A stretch of 64,000 nt of DNA from Sipunculus nudus (Eukaryota; Annelida; Sipuncula; Golfingiida; Sipunculidae), in assembly GCA_026874595.1 (NCBI GenBank), contig CM049320.1:16320988-16384987 (forward strand), written 5' to 3'. The notes under the pieces were generated by a model that saw only the letters and a program-made list of their open reading frames with translations, searched no databases and was not told the origin of the DNA. Positions 11,947 through 23,658 of this stretch are shown here, piece by piece. Numbering within the stretch: position 1 is the stretch's first letter; each line of letters opens with the position of its first letter. A program made the position numbers and the translations under genes.

Positions 11947-12420
11947 AACAAGGGACCCATGGGTCACGGCGCTCAGCTGTTATATATGATCACAAAATAT
12001 GATTTGGAAGAGGAAGTAGGCAAAGGCTGGTTTTGTGAGGTAATATAAGCTCTATTATGAGCTGACAGTGTTTAACTCAAGTTATGTAAGATTTTGATAA
12101 TACCCTTTGAGACAGGGAAGCTAGAGGATTGATGCCAGTTATATTATTTACAGTTGGAAATGGTGTGCTATTATCACACAGGTTTTGACTTGGCCATAAA
12201 ACTTTACCTACATTGCAGCAGAATTATTTGAAAAGTTAAACTATTTATTAAAAATTAATAACAAATATTGTGTCAAATATTATTTAATATATAATAACAG
12301 TATCATGTTTTTTTCATCAGATTTTTTAATAATATTATTGAAATAAATGATTATTAAAATAATATTATAGAATATATTCATGATTGCATTTGTATAAAAA
12401 TACTTTCATATTTACCTGTA
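11947..12420 (+). repeat. 5' part of the hairpin-ended repeat family
   Basis: Begins AACAAGGGACCCATGGGTCA then CGGCGCTCAGCTG. It is collinear with the copies at 23854 and 24178 through the GGTTTTGACTTGGCCATA block. It lacks the 3' hairpin end, so it is 3'-truncated or interrupted. Confidence 0.65.
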
Positions 12421-13499
12421 TTCTAATCCCTATCATATTCAAATTTTTTTATTTAAAAATAAATGTATAAAAAAAAATTGAAGTAATCTCAGCAATGAAA
12501 CCATAATATATGTAAAAAATAACCCAAGGATAAGAACACCCTATAAATTAAACAAGGAGAAAACTAGAGATGGGCAAGTTTAATTTTTATTAACTGAAAT
12601 ATAGGAACCAGTAATATAAATTTTGATTATTTCATAGTCTTATGACAGCTGTTACAGCCACGTGTCTTAATGTTATTAGTGAAACATATTGACATCTTTA
12701 TTCAGTACTTGTCTGAGTAAAATTTAAAAATGTTGACATATTTATTTATTTTTTTTTAATTTTGAAATAAATATAAATTAACAAGCTGAAACACTTGGAA
12801 AAGACCTCGCAATTTAGATTAATATTATCAACTGCATCTTTATCTATCATTAATTTCCTTCATTTAATCCCTAATATTATAGAACAATATAATTTGATTA
12901 TTTTTTTTTTCATTATTGAAATTGAAAAGAAAAATACCATAGGTGACTCAATGGTGTTATTTGGAATTTATTTTCATTCATCCATACAAAATCCATATAA
13001 CATCAGTAATTGCAAGGTAATTCCCTGTTACTCATCAACTATAAAATTCCTTTTCTATTGATTTTTTTTAAAGTTGTTATTATAGACCTATAAAAATTTA
13101 TTTATTTATTGTTTATGGTTATGCTGTTGGGCTAAACAACTAATAGATGAGTTGGGTTGGACACCTGAATCAACTGAGGCCAGCCATAAGCTATGGCCGG
13201 AATATTCACCGCCTCAAGCATGCATAATTGGCCTGAGAGGTCAACTAGAGGACATACAGGTGACTGAAGAGGGAGTGGGTAGAGCCTAGGGTCTGACATG
13301 GTCTCATAAAAACTATAATAAAAGCTACAGTTTTGGGCCAGTTTCTTTCAACTTTGAAAACTAACAAGCTGAAATCCTTATTTCTGCATGATATGAAAAT
13401 TATATCAACAGTGCTTACAGAAAACAAACATGCCATGGTCAAAGTAAGGCAAAATTTAAGGTACCTATTTGATATTTATGCTAATAACTTGTAAAATTT
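12421..13499. other. Very AT-rich intergenic DNA, no gene seen
   Basis: Poly-A/T rich. The 88-codon plus-strand frame at 12795-13061 is low-complexity Ile/Asn/Phe-rich sequence with no recognisable domain. Confidence 0.45.
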
Positions 13500-15260
13500 A
13501 AACAAGGGACCTATGGGTCACTATGCTCAGCTGAAGTTGACCTTGAAGGTAAAAATCTAAAATAATATCAAATGGAGATGCTGTGTAAGAGGAAGAGGTA
13601 ATAAAGGCCATGATTGGTTTATATGATTGGTTTGTATTGATGAGCAAGAAATTGTTGCAAATAATATTTTGTGACCTAACCATGTGTTTCCTAATGTTGA
13701 AATTGAAGCATGTGTGCAGTTTGTGAACAAATGATCTGTAATATTACCATGATCATTAGTTGGCTTTTTGATTAACTGTTGACATTTCAGTAGTTTACAC
13801 ATTTGTTCAACTGAATCTATTTTTTGTATAATATATATTATTAAATATAAATGTATTTTTTTAAATGAAATTTATACAGTTGAAATATAACTAATTAACA
13901 ACATAAAACAGGGCAAACAAAGCCTGATCTCAAATTCTGCTGAGGCAGGAAAATAATGAACAAATGTTTGTATTAAATCCTCATTTTTTTATTACATCAA
14001 TTTTTTTTTATTATAAGTTTATATTTCTATACATTTCCAATATAACATATATATCCGAATATAAAAGTTGATTCATAATTCTTAATTGCATCATCATAAA
14101 TCTCAATCTTGTCAGATAACACCACATCATGCATACAAATGTTTATTTATTTTTTACCACAAAAATATATCTTTTAAATCTGCAAAACAATAAATATCTT
14201 AAAATAATACTTGATTTAGATTTCACAGTTTTTAAATGTGTCTTTATTTATCCATAATGTGCTTCATATTTTATAAATTTAAGCATACTGATGGGTTCAA
14301 TTATATTTGTTAAAATCATTTAAAAGAAAATTGATTTCTTTAAAAATGCCACATTACACAACATTGCATCTTCTGGATTACACCTTGAATTACCTTTTCA
14401 AGGAAAGTTTTTGCATATTGGAGTGGAAACAGCATTACAATGAAGGAGATACAGTGAAAACAATAACAATTACTGCATAACATTTGGTGGGTTGGGTTTG
14501 CCGGGGGGGGGGGGGTGATTGGGATGGTGATATGAGAATAACTGTACACCTGTCACAGCAGGGGATCTCAGGAGATTTAAACAAATTAAATATTTATGTT
14601 TACATGCTGTGAAAATTAAATCAATGGTACTAACAGAAAAAAAACGTGCCTTGGTCAAAGTTGGGCAAAATTTAAGGTACCAATTTTTTATTTTTATGCG
14701 AATAACTTAAAAAATTTACAAAATTCAGATCTAATTTTGGGTAAACAATTGAATCTTAATTAAACATAGTAATATACTTGGGAAAATAGACTCTAGTTTC
14801 AAAATTTTTCATGTTAAGTGAGTAAATATTTTTCCTGATTTTTTACAAAGTCCATTATGTTTGGGCCCATAACTTAAAGAATTTATACTTAACAGACTTA
14901 ATTTCTGGCATGTACATAGAAACTATATAGAGGAATATTTATGGTAAATATGAGGAAAAACATATGAGTGGTTTTGATATTAAGCAGTCCTGAAGTGTGA
15001 AAGTAGGTTTTTAATAAAAAATTGAGGTTTTTCCTTAATTTCTCAAAGCAACGAAGTCGCAAAGACCCAGTTTTCGACTTGGTAGGAGATCTTGGGGACA
15101 TCTAACATTATGCCAAATTTTGGATTCCTAGGTCTTACGGTTTCAAAACGTGCCACATCTACGGACGGACGGACGGACGGACGGACGGACGGACAGACAG
15201 ACGGACGACGGACAATGGACCACGACTATAGCTCAGATGACTTATAGTCAGCTGAGCTAA
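13500..15260 (+). mobile_element. Complete copy of hairpin-ended, ACGG-containing element (Helentron/pearl-like)
   Basis: The start is AACAAGGGACC...GCTCAGCTGAAG. An ACGG/GACGG microsatellite lies at about 15160-15210. The end is a 31-base imperfect hairpin at 15229-15259 (TAGCTCAG...CTGAGCTA). No protein is encoded, so it is non-autonomous. Known of the group: bivalve pearl elements and Helentron-derived repeats combine internal tandem repeats, an ACGG-type microsatellite and a 3' hairpin. Assignment to that group is inference; the shared ends seen in other copies of this window are direct observation. Confidence 0.6.
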
Positions 15261-15729
15261 AAATATTAAACTAATTTCTGGTATGTACATAGGAAATATA
15301 TAGAGGAATTAATATATTAAAAATGATCAATATCAGGTAAGTGGTTTTGATATTAGGCAGTCTTGAAGTGTAACAATGAGTTTTTAATGGAAAACAGAGG
15401 TTTTTCCTTAACAAGGCCTACAGGCCTAATGCGAACCTGTGCATTGGGAAATACACCAGGTATAATGCCTCATGCTAGACCATTACTTCTCATGTACATG
15501 AACAATGCAAGTACTTTTTGATAAAAATTACTAAAAATTACTACAGATGTATACTGAATGCAAAATTATAATACAGATACATCTAACTGATGGTAAATTC
15601 TTGAAATAAGTAGAGTATGGATACTAATTATTTATGATCCATGTACAGCCGTCTTTATATACCCACAGAGAGCTGTATACCTGTAATTGTAAACATTGCC
15701 TGGCATGAGGAATATCTAAAATCATAAAT
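15261..15729. repeat. Truncated repeat fragment and unique DNA
   Basis: 15265-15420 repeats text found just upstream in the 13.5-15.26 kb element (the CTGGTATGTACATAGGAA and TTTTAATGGAAAA blocks), so it is a partial tandem copy. The remainder shows no gene. Confidence 0.5.
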
Positions 15730-15784
15730 CCCCCCCATTCCCTCCCTGTGAATGGTGGTTTTGTTAGTAAACTGTTGTGAGCTT

Positions 15785-15931
15785 TTCTGTATTAATGAGA
15801 ATTTTCTCTGTTAAAGTTTATACGCCAGAGTAAGCCAACCGAAAATTTTCCCTTATTGGGCCTATTATCGCCCATCCCGCCTCGTTCCCGTGTATCTAGG
15901 TCACACTTCCGTTACCCATAATCACATTTTC
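15785..15931 (+). repeat. DIRS inverted terminal repeat, left
   Basis: Reverse complement of 21191-21337 with about two mismatches over 147 bases (seen at the GTTAAAG-T/A and TAAGC-C/T positions). The high identity suggests the copy is not ancient despite its broken frames. Confidence 0.9.
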
Positions 15932-15970
15932 GAAGGCGTAAGGAAGAGGACTGGGAGGGAGCGATGTTTG

Positions 15971-16080
15971 TAATACAGAAAAGCTCACAACAGTTTACTA
16001 ACAAAACCACCATTCACAGGGAGGGAATGGGGGGGTTTTATTACGTAAACATAATTGTGAGCTGTTTCTGTATTAATGAG
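15971..16080. repeat. DIRS internal complementary region
   Basis: Two abutting pieces: 65 bases perfectly complementary to the left terminus and 45 bases complementary (one mismatch) to the right terminus. The junction falls between seven G and TTTTATTACG at 16035/16036, which fixes the outer ends of the element at 15730 and 21367. Confidence 0.88.
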
Positions 16081-16112
16081 AAAAAAACAGACATGCCTTG
16101 GGGAGGGAGCAC

Positions 16113-17330
16113 CTACCTGTAACGCTGAAACGAGGAATCACAGTGCGGCGATGGAGCAGCAGACGACGTCGGTGGCGGAACCGACGTAGAGGAATAAGAT
16201 GGCCTGGAAAATTGGAGGACCTCACCCGACGCGATCACAGGGCCCATGGAGTAGAGGCCTGAAGCCTGGAGCGGAACATCTGTCAGATAGAAGCGTGGGA
16301 ACGGAGATGGGGATTTCCAGTATCCCTTCTTGACCAACTGATTAGGTGAGATCCCGGAGAAATGGGCCAATGAAGTCGAAATAGCTCGAATGTCATGGGC
16401 CTTGAAGTGAAGTTGGTCTAATGTGGATTGAGAAGCTGATTCATATGCTGCGACGATAGTAGCTTTGAGCCACGCACTAATGGTGATAGGGCTAATCTCC
16501 TTATTGGAAGATGTGACTTTTGTAGAAATAAACAACTTCATGCGCCCCCCCCCCCCCCCCCCCCCCCCCGTAAAGAATGAGGAGCGTGTAGATAATAACG
16601 CAACGCACGAACTGGGCAAATGGTAGCCCCAAAACGGTACGGACCGTTAGGGAGTGCCGGAACGTGCCAAGCAGATGGAGGGTCAATCGAAATTGTGATT
16701 TTTCCTATAAAAGTCCGGAGGAAAATGTAGGGCCGCCGACGAAGCGTCGGCCGCAATTTGCATGAATTTCGAAGCAGCCACGAGGGCATGAAGCTCAGAA
16801 CGGCGACCTGCCGAGGCAAGAGCTAGGAGGAAAACCGTGTTCCGAGACAAATGGAGAAGATGGGCCGAACGCAACGGCTCATAAGGGGTTCCCGGAGGTG
16901 ACGTAAGACGACATCCAGGCGCCAGGAAGGCGCAACAGACCGAGGACGAGCGCACGGGCATGAACCCCGGGGAGAAAGTCCGACACCAACGGGTGATGAA
17001 GGACACGATCGAGACCCAGCAGACGGAGCACCTACAGCAGGGCGGCGCGATAGCCACGCAGAGAGGGATAGGATAATTGTTTATCCTGCAGGAAGAACAC
17101 GAAAAAAAATCCAAAACAGCCGCAAGCGACGGATCTAAAGGGGAGAATCCGCGGGAAGACGCCCACTCCGTGAAGAGACGCCACCGGGAGTCATAGAGGC
17201 GGACCGAAGAACGGCGACGGGGAGCCGAGGCAAGGAGAGCAGCCGGACTTGAAATGGGCTGATCCTTGAGGTGTCCGAGGAGAGCATGCATGCGCAAAGA
17301 GGGCACGACCGAACGGCGACGCGCTCGAGG
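16113..17330 (-). pseudogene. DIRS tyrosine recombinase, frameshifted
   Basis: Tyrosine recombinase (YR) that would integrate the circular DNA form. Pieces appear in order in different minus-strand frames. Around 17150-17240 is the N-terminal core-binding part (VRLYDSRWRLFTEWASSRG). Around 16790-16850 is TVFLLALASAGRRSELHAL, with the first catalytic Arg. Then CPVRALRYYL near 16590-16625. Finally AHDIRAISTS near 16400 (the H-x-x-R pair) and FPRFYLTDV near 16280 (catalytic Tyr). All catalytic residues survive, but the reading frame shifts near 16690 and again at a run of 25 C on the plus strand (16545-16569), so no intact product can be made. Confidence 0.85.
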
Positions 17331-17339
17331 GAACGACAG

Positions 17340-19020
17340 GAGCGCGATGCGGAGCGGTATTATAAGCGGGGGGTGAGAGAGAAGCGAGCGCCACAGAGGA
17401 ACCATGGAGCCGCAGGCTGAAACGGGAGGATGAGAAGCAGGGTAGTCCGGTCCGCGCGGACAAGCGGAGAAGAACACGGCGGAGGAGAGGAGGCGCCGGA
17501 AACGCAAGAGAAACCGGTGAGACCACCCTTACGGCGGCGTGTCGGGGAGACGGTCGCGAGGGTGACGGAGACGCGTCTCGGAAGGCACGAGATGGGGGGG
17601 GGGGATGGAAAATCGAACAGATCGAATTCCGGCCGCCCCAGGCGAGCGAAAACACTCCGAAAACCGGGAGCGGAAGGAGCGGCGGGGAAGGAAGAGACGC
17701 CGGATGACGGGAAAAGGCGTCCGCTAGGATGGGCGACACGCCCGGAAGATGGGAGGCACGAACTAATGCCCGGAGAGAGAGGCATAGATCGAACAACAGG
17801 TAAGCTGCTGCATGAGCGAGGGAGACCGAGGACCGCCCTGCTGGTTGATACAAGCCACAACCATGGTATTGTCGGTCCGGAAGAGAATGCGATGGCTGAT
17901 CAAGCGGGGAGACCAATGGGAGATCGCGCGACGGGCGGCACGCAGTTCGAGGATATCGATATGGAGCAGACGTTCCAACGGGGACCAGATCCCGGAAGCG
18001 CGAAGATCAGCGAGATGGGCCCCCCAACCGAGGAGAGACGCATCGGTATAGACGGTGCAATCGACATCCCTGGAAAAAGGAATGCCGCGCAAGAGAAAGG
18101 AAAGGTCCATCCAGGGACGAAGGGACAGCCAGGTGCGCCGAAACGGGAGGATCGTAGGACGAACCGAGGTTAACCGGAGAAGACCTTGCCGACGCAAGAT
18201 AGACTAAATCGAACAGGTACAGGCGGCCGAACAGGATGAAAGACGCGGCCCAGTTGAGAGCACCGTGGAGAGAAGCGGCAGTGCGTGAGTCTACACGGCG
18301 CCGCGTGAGAAAGGAACGAATGAGGCGGCGGAGCGGGAGAGCAAAATCGCGCGGGAGCGACGCTTCGCCGGATGCCAAATCGAGCGTGACACCCAGAATT
18401 TGGAGGGACTGGGTGGGAGTTAGAAGAGATATCGCTGCAATGACCAGGAAGCCGAGGTTCCGAAGGAAGTTGAGAACCCGGGAGCGATGCGACAGTAAGA
18501 GGGAGTAATCGGCCGCATGAACAAGCCATCGTCCAGATAAGGGAGCACAGAAATGCCCGGTGAACGGAGATAACTCGGGACCGTGTGAACAAGTATGGTA
18601 AATTCCAGGGGGCCACGTGGATCCCGAACGGATGGACCCAGAATGGAAACGTGAAATTATGCATCCATAAGGTCTATGTTTGAACGCCGAATCCAGCCAC
18701 CGAACAATGCGGAGTACAGCATGGATAAGGAACATCCGAAACGGGGGCGGACGGATGAACGAATTGAGGCGCTTCAGGTCTATGATCGGGCGCCAACGGC
18801 CGTGCGGTTCGGGAACAAGAAAAGGCGAGAGTGAAACCCCATGGTGGATGGGGAAACCTCGAAATTGCCCGTTAGTCCAACATAGATTGAATGGCCTCCG
18901 CCAAGCGAGGCGTTTTGCCGGATCAGACGGAGGCGGAGTGTGCTAAATGTAAGACGGAACCCGAACTGTAGGGCGCTGAGAATTAACCGCTGTGAGGTGA
19001 AACCCGCCCACGCGGGAAAA
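17340..19020 (-). pseudogene. DIRS reverse transcriptase-RNase H, frameshifted
   Basis: RT blocks are read from right to left. RLSDRFPAWAGFTSQ lies near 19000 (N-terminal extension) and DLKRLNSFI near 18760. The catalytic YLDD is at 18528-18539 in another frame, then LTPTQSLQILGVTLDLASG near 18400. RNase H follows near 17950-18050 (VYTDASLLGWGAHL, HIDILELRA), then ACINQQGG near 17850 and HLPGVSPILADAFSRHP near 17750, as in DIRS proteins. At least three frame changes are needed to join the blocks. The motif order and the absence of an integrase separate it from LTR elements. Confidence 0.85.
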
Positions 19021-19029
19021 CGGTCGCTG

Positions 19030-21060
19030 AGCCGAGCGCTGACCGGAGCGAGAGAGGCATTTCTTGGTCGAACCTCGTTTGGAGGATCTACCACAAAAAG
19101 GCGGAGAACGGCTGGAACGTCCTGAAGGACGTGAAGAGGTAGCAGATGCGCGATGCGGCTGAGCGGAAGCCGCAACCGGAGGCCGAAGGCGGGGAACGCG
19201 GAAGGAAGGCCGAGGCGCAAGAGAGGTCGAGCGGAGGCGGGCCTGACGATCTGAGCGCGCCAAGGCGCGGTCAAAGAGAGGCCGTAATTGGCCGCCAAAC
19301 AGCAGGGAACCGGTAAAGGCGGAGAATAAAGCTCGGTTAACTCCGCCTGAGAAGCCGCGGCATAAGTGCATAAATGACTGAATGCAAGCCGGGCGGCGTA
19401 ACAAGATGCAATTAACAACCGGGCGCCAACGACCTGAATTAAACACAGCGCCAGTATGGGCAGAAGCCTGCCATATGTCGGGGAGAGGGAGCGTGTCCGG
19501 AAACGGCATGCAAGCAAGTGACAGCCTGCAAGTCGTAAACCATACCGGCCGCTTGCCAGCCGAGCCCCTCCAGATCCGACAGGTGACGATCGGAAAACTG
19601 GACAGAGGATGGAATTAAAGACTTACCGTCCGCAAACAGCTGTGCCAGGCCGGACACGAGGCGCAGCGGAGCAGACTGAACATCCGGGAGCTCAGGAGAA
19701 GGGAGCAAGCGAACGAACAGGTAGCCCGGTAGCCCGGTACCCAAGGGAACTCCCGAGGGTACCGGGGGACCAAGGTGTATCAGAACCCGGCGGAAGTGGG
19801 GCCCCAGATATTTTTGAGCGAGACCCCGAGACCACCGCAGGGCGCCCACGGAAGAGAACCCCCGTGCGGTCAGTAATACCAGACACACAGCAGGCGCTGC
19901 GGAGGGCGAATGAAGGGGCCAGGAATAAAAAAAGAACCAGCCGCCGAGGAAGTCCGAGGTTGTACCAACAGAACTTTGGACCACTAGGGTAAGCCTCCTG
20001 TGTGGAGGTAGCCACTAGGTTCATAAGCGCAGATTTGCACGGATGCCAAGTCTGGCGGCGCAGCGCGATCGCCGACCACTGGTCTGGTGCCAGGGCAGGA
20101 TCGGCTGACTGAGCAGATGTGCTCGGACGCCAAGCCTGGCGGCGCAGCGTGATCGCCGACCACTGGTCTGGTGCCAGGGCGGGATCGGCTGATGGAGCAG
20201 TCGGGGACCCTGGAGAACCCCGTGTAGGGGGAGCCAGAGAGACCCGCTGAGCCGGAGCCACGGGAGGCTGGAAACAGGAAGCCTGGGAACGAGCAGCAGC
20301 AGGAACCATCCGGGAAGGCACAGGAACCGGAGCCGCAGGCCGCACAGCAGATGGTAACTGAAAAAAGAGCCGGCCGGCCGGTAAGGAACGACGGCAGACG
20401 GAGGAACCGGAGGCGAGGCCGGCAGCCCCGAATGGAGGCAGTAGGGACCGACGCACTTACCTGCACACCAGTAAGGTCCGGGCGATCCAGCGGGACGGCT
20501 CCAGCCGGCCCCGGGGATAATGAAGGAATCCGGCGAGAACGGCCGGGGAGAAAGTACCGGGGCGCCAGCGAGGGCGCCGGGCGGACAGAATCGGGTCAAG
20601 ACCAATCGTCGAGATCCGACATAAGTGAATAACAAACCCGGGACAATAAATGTAATATGGAATAGGCAGATATGCTGGCAGAACGGGAGGCCGCGGGAAC
20701 GGGGAAAGAATTCCGTTTCCGTGAATGAGAATTCAACGATTTAACTGTCTAAACCACAGGACCGGTGACAGGACCGGCAGGAACGGACGGTGAACGCAGC
20801 ACGGCCGTGGTGCGGTCAACCAGGGTAGGCCCCCCACCCCCTCGGAGACAACCACGGGGCCAGACAATGGAATACAGGAGGGGAACCCCCAAGTACAGGG
20901 GAATGAGCCCAATCCTAGAAAGGGCCCACTGGTCAGACGTCCAAGTCTGGCAGTGAAAACAAGGAACAGCCGGAACACGGCAGGAGTCATTGTTGGAGCG
21001 GCAACGAAAACAAGGGGGTGGGAGTCCCAACCGGGATTAAGAACCACAAGAGCCACAAGT
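19030..21060 (-). pseudogene. Probable DIRS Gag-like region, decayed
   Basis: The position between the 5' terminal repeat and RT is where DIRS elements carry their first gene. A Cys-rich block (CFRCRSNNDSC ... CFHCQTW) lies in one minus frame near 20960-21015 and may bind zinc. At 20041-20190 an 84-base (28-codon) tandem duplication encodes ADPALAPDQWSAI twice. The remaining Pro/Ser/Arg-rich frames cannot be ranked by eye, so no start is assigned. Confidence 0.45.
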
Positions 21061-21190
21061 GGGGTTCTCCATGGCGGGCAAGGGAAAAAGAAGACAACTT
21101 ACAGTTCAGTTGGCAAACTCATTAGTACAAACCCAACAGTGGCGAATCTCGCAGAGCGGGATCACACGTCCATCATGGCGAACGCCAGAA

Positions 21191-21337
21191 GAAAATGTGA
21201 TTATGGGTAACGGAAGTGTGACCTAGATACACGGGAACGAGGCGGGATGGGCGATAATAGGCCCAATAAGGGAAAATTTTCGGTTAGCTTACTCTGGCGT
21301 ATAATCTTTAACAGAGAAAATTCTCATTAATACAGAA
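21191..21337 (-). repeat. DIRS inverted terminal repeat, right (5' end of the element)
   Basis: Partner of 15785-15931. Being the upstream end of the minus-strand element, it is where transcription should start. Confidence 0.9.
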
Positions 21338-21367
21338 ACAGCTCACAATAATGTTTACGTAATAAAA

Positions 21368-22019
21368 CTACATTTTTTAAAAGCTTTTATAAAAACATTG
21401 TCAATATAAATTATATATAACCTGAAATATAAATGTTTAGTGGCATGATGTAACCAATGCTGATAAACTGGTGCCAGGCTAGATGTATATGCTTCACACA
21501 GCTAACATATATGGTAAAATGACTCAATTCAATCTTTATAATTTAACCAAAATTCATTCTTTGGAACCATAAAAAAACAGTTATTATAAGAATTATTCAG
21601 GGGATTATTTTTGTAAAATATTAAAGAAATTAGCCTAAGTGGTGTCAGTCGAAAAATGTTTTGCAGGTTTATAACTCATATAGGAAAATACAGAAAAATG
21701 GCTAAGTTAAGCTTCCCATAACTCGGCCAAAATTCACTGAACCAAAACCATTTGAACAAATTTGAATTATTAACATCCAAGGATAATTAATATGTGAGAT
21801 TTAAGAATTTGGCTCAATGGTTTTTGAAAAGAGGATCTTTGTAGCCACTGAATTAAAATGGGCTGTTATGGCATATGACTAAATTCAGCTTCCCATAACA
21901 CAGCCAAAATTCACTGAACTGAGACAATTTGAACAAACTTCAGAAAGCACTACCCTAAGATCATTTCTGTGTGATATTAAACAATTTGGCCATATGGTTT
22001 CAGAGAAGAAGTTTTTTGT
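21368..22019. repeat. Decayed tandem repeat family and unique DNA
   Basis: No gene. From about 21640, blocks with AACTCGGCCAAAATTCACTG recur at about 21720, 21900 and (next feature) 22215, spaced 170-310 bp apart. Confidence 0.5.
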
Positions 22020-22754
22020 AGCCCTCAGTATGATAAGGGCACTAATGACCCCTGTACAAAAAAGGCTGATGCAGGTGGCGCCACCAATAAACCAATTTCA
22101 GATAAGACTCATGTGACAAACATTGGCATAAAATTTGGTGATGATAGCTCCAGCCGTTTCTGAGATTGAAATTTTAATATGCTTTTTTGGACAGATGACA
22201 AAGTTCAACCTCCTGTAACTCGGCCAAAAATCTCTGAACTGGAACCATTCAAACAAACTTGACAGAGATTGTTCCAGGGATCATTTCTGGGAAATATTGG
22301 ACAATTTGGCTGAACAGTTTCGGAGAAGAAGATTTTTATAGGTTTTTAAGCTTTTTCCCTATAAAATCTAAGAAAATGCAGTTAGCCAAAAAATAAGCAA
22401 AATCCGATAGGGTTTTTAAGATGATTAATTTTTTGCATACAATTTTGTAATGCTAACACTTGCCATTTTCAAGATAGTATGGGTTAATGTACAGACGAAG
22501 GACGACAGCCGACAGACGCCAGACGGCGCCACACCATCGCTTAAGCTCACAGGTTCCCTAATAATTCGAAGGAATGAAGTCCTAGTGACCCAACTTTCGG
22601 TATGGTAGGAGATTTGGGGGACATCTACAGGTATGCCGAATTTCAGATTCCTCGGTCCTACGGTTTTAAAACGTGCCAGTTTAACGGACGGACAGACAGC
22701 CGACGGACAAAGGACCACAGCTATAGCTCAGATGACTTATAGTCAGCTGAGCTA
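22020..22754 (+). repeat. 3' part of a hairpin-ended repeat
   Basis: Contains an exact GGTGGCGCCACC at 22074-22085, a block shared with 28850-29090 (GGAGAAGAAGATTTTTA, then CCTATAAAATCTAAG), an ACGG-rich stretch at 22685-22705 and the family's 31-base terminal hairpin at 22724-22754. Confidence 0.6.
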
Positions 22755-23451
22755 AAAACTCTTTGTATGCTCAGCTGCACATCACATAACAGAATTTCTT
22801 ATGCAGGCTCATGAAAATCACAAAGGAAAACAATTTCAGTTACACAAAAATAGATCTTTTATTACATTTTCAAAACAGCTGTATATATACATATACATTA
22901 TTCTGAATTGCGCATATATATTTATATATATATATAAATATATATAAAATGCAACTGAAAGTTATGTTAAAATATTTTTGAATTTCACAAATTCATATGA
23001 AATATTGCATACACATATATTCATAGCTGAACAACAAAAGGTTTAAGTAATATTTTACTGTAAAACAGGACATTTCTGCATTTTAATTTGCACAAATTGA
23101 ACATGATCAAATTTTTTTAGCATGATATCTTAATTTAACTGTTCATGTGAAACTACTCACCATTGTGCCTTTTCACATATGCTAGGCCAAGCTGGTTAAT
23201 ATCCAACCAGTACATATATACAATTACATGTATTACCACTATCCATATGTGCAGATTCCCACACTTGAACTTAACTTGTATGTGTATTTTTTGCAGATTC
23301 GTTTCAATTACACGATTTGTAAAATTTGGCAATGCAAGAATATTTCCTGTTTTACAGATATTTTGTTTATTTCTTAAAATTATTCATTTTTTTATTTGTT
23401 TAATTTTGATTTATTATTAATAATCTTAATATAAAATATACAGAAACACAA
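22755..23451. other. AT-rich 3' flank / 3' UTR of LSG1, no other gene
   Basis: Contains a TATA-type palindrome at about 22910-22945. The minus-strand AATAAA that probably ends the LSG1 mRNA reads TTTATT at 23410-23415, about 40 bases past the stop codon. Confidence 0.5.
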
Positions 23452-23658
23452 TCAGGCATCTAAATTCTTGTGAAGTCGTCGTAACTTTTCCTTCTTATTT
23501 TTGTTATTGTGTCTTTTCCATGGTTTGGCAGACAGAGAGTCAACACTGCTGCTCGTACTAGTAGCGCCCTCTCCCGCTGTGTGGTGCCGTGTGAAGCCCG
23601 CTTTACGAGTGAACCCAACCACACCCTGGATTCCCTTGCTTCCATGACGTGACTCCAT
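23452..23658 (-). CDS. LSG1: LSG1 exon 14, residues 711-778 and stop
   Basis: Starts after GTTAAACAG; encodes [18 protein letters not shown] and the basic tail [20 protein letters not shown], ending NLDA-TGA at 23454-23452. The 4.06-kb intron before it contains several repeat insertions. Confidence 0.93.
   Translation of the reverse strand: MESRHGSKGIQGVVGFTRKAGFTRHHTAGEGATSTSSSVDSLSAKPWKRHNNKNKKEKLRRLHKNLDA

Larger units (their letters stand above)
15730..21367 (-). mobile_element. DIRS-type tyrosine-recombinase retrotransposon, decayed
   Basis: The element is 5.64 kb, oriented right to left, and far richer in GC than its surroundings. Three structural marks are visible. First, 147-bp inverted terminal repeats (15785-15931 and 21191-21337) differ at about two positions. 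Second, an internal complementary region consists of 15971-16035, a perfect reverse complement of the left outer end 15730-15794, joined to 16036-16080, a reverse complement with one mismatch of the right outer end 21323-21367. Third, it encodes RT, RNase H and tyrosine recombinase with no integrase. This is the DIRS plan, in which the internal region templates closure of a circle that the recombinase integrates without a target duplication; none is seen. The reading frames are broken, so this copy is inactive. Confidence 0.9.

Noticed and set aside
16683-17916. Several long overlapping minus-strand frames treated as separate genes
   Set aside because: They are pieces of one decayed DIRS coding region in different frames; only the motif-bearing segments were kept.
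17430-18173. 247-codon plus-strand open frame rich in Arg/Gly/Glu
   Set aside because: It is antisense to the DIRS RT/RNase H blocks; GC-rich DNA leaves long shadow frames, and no domain is visible.
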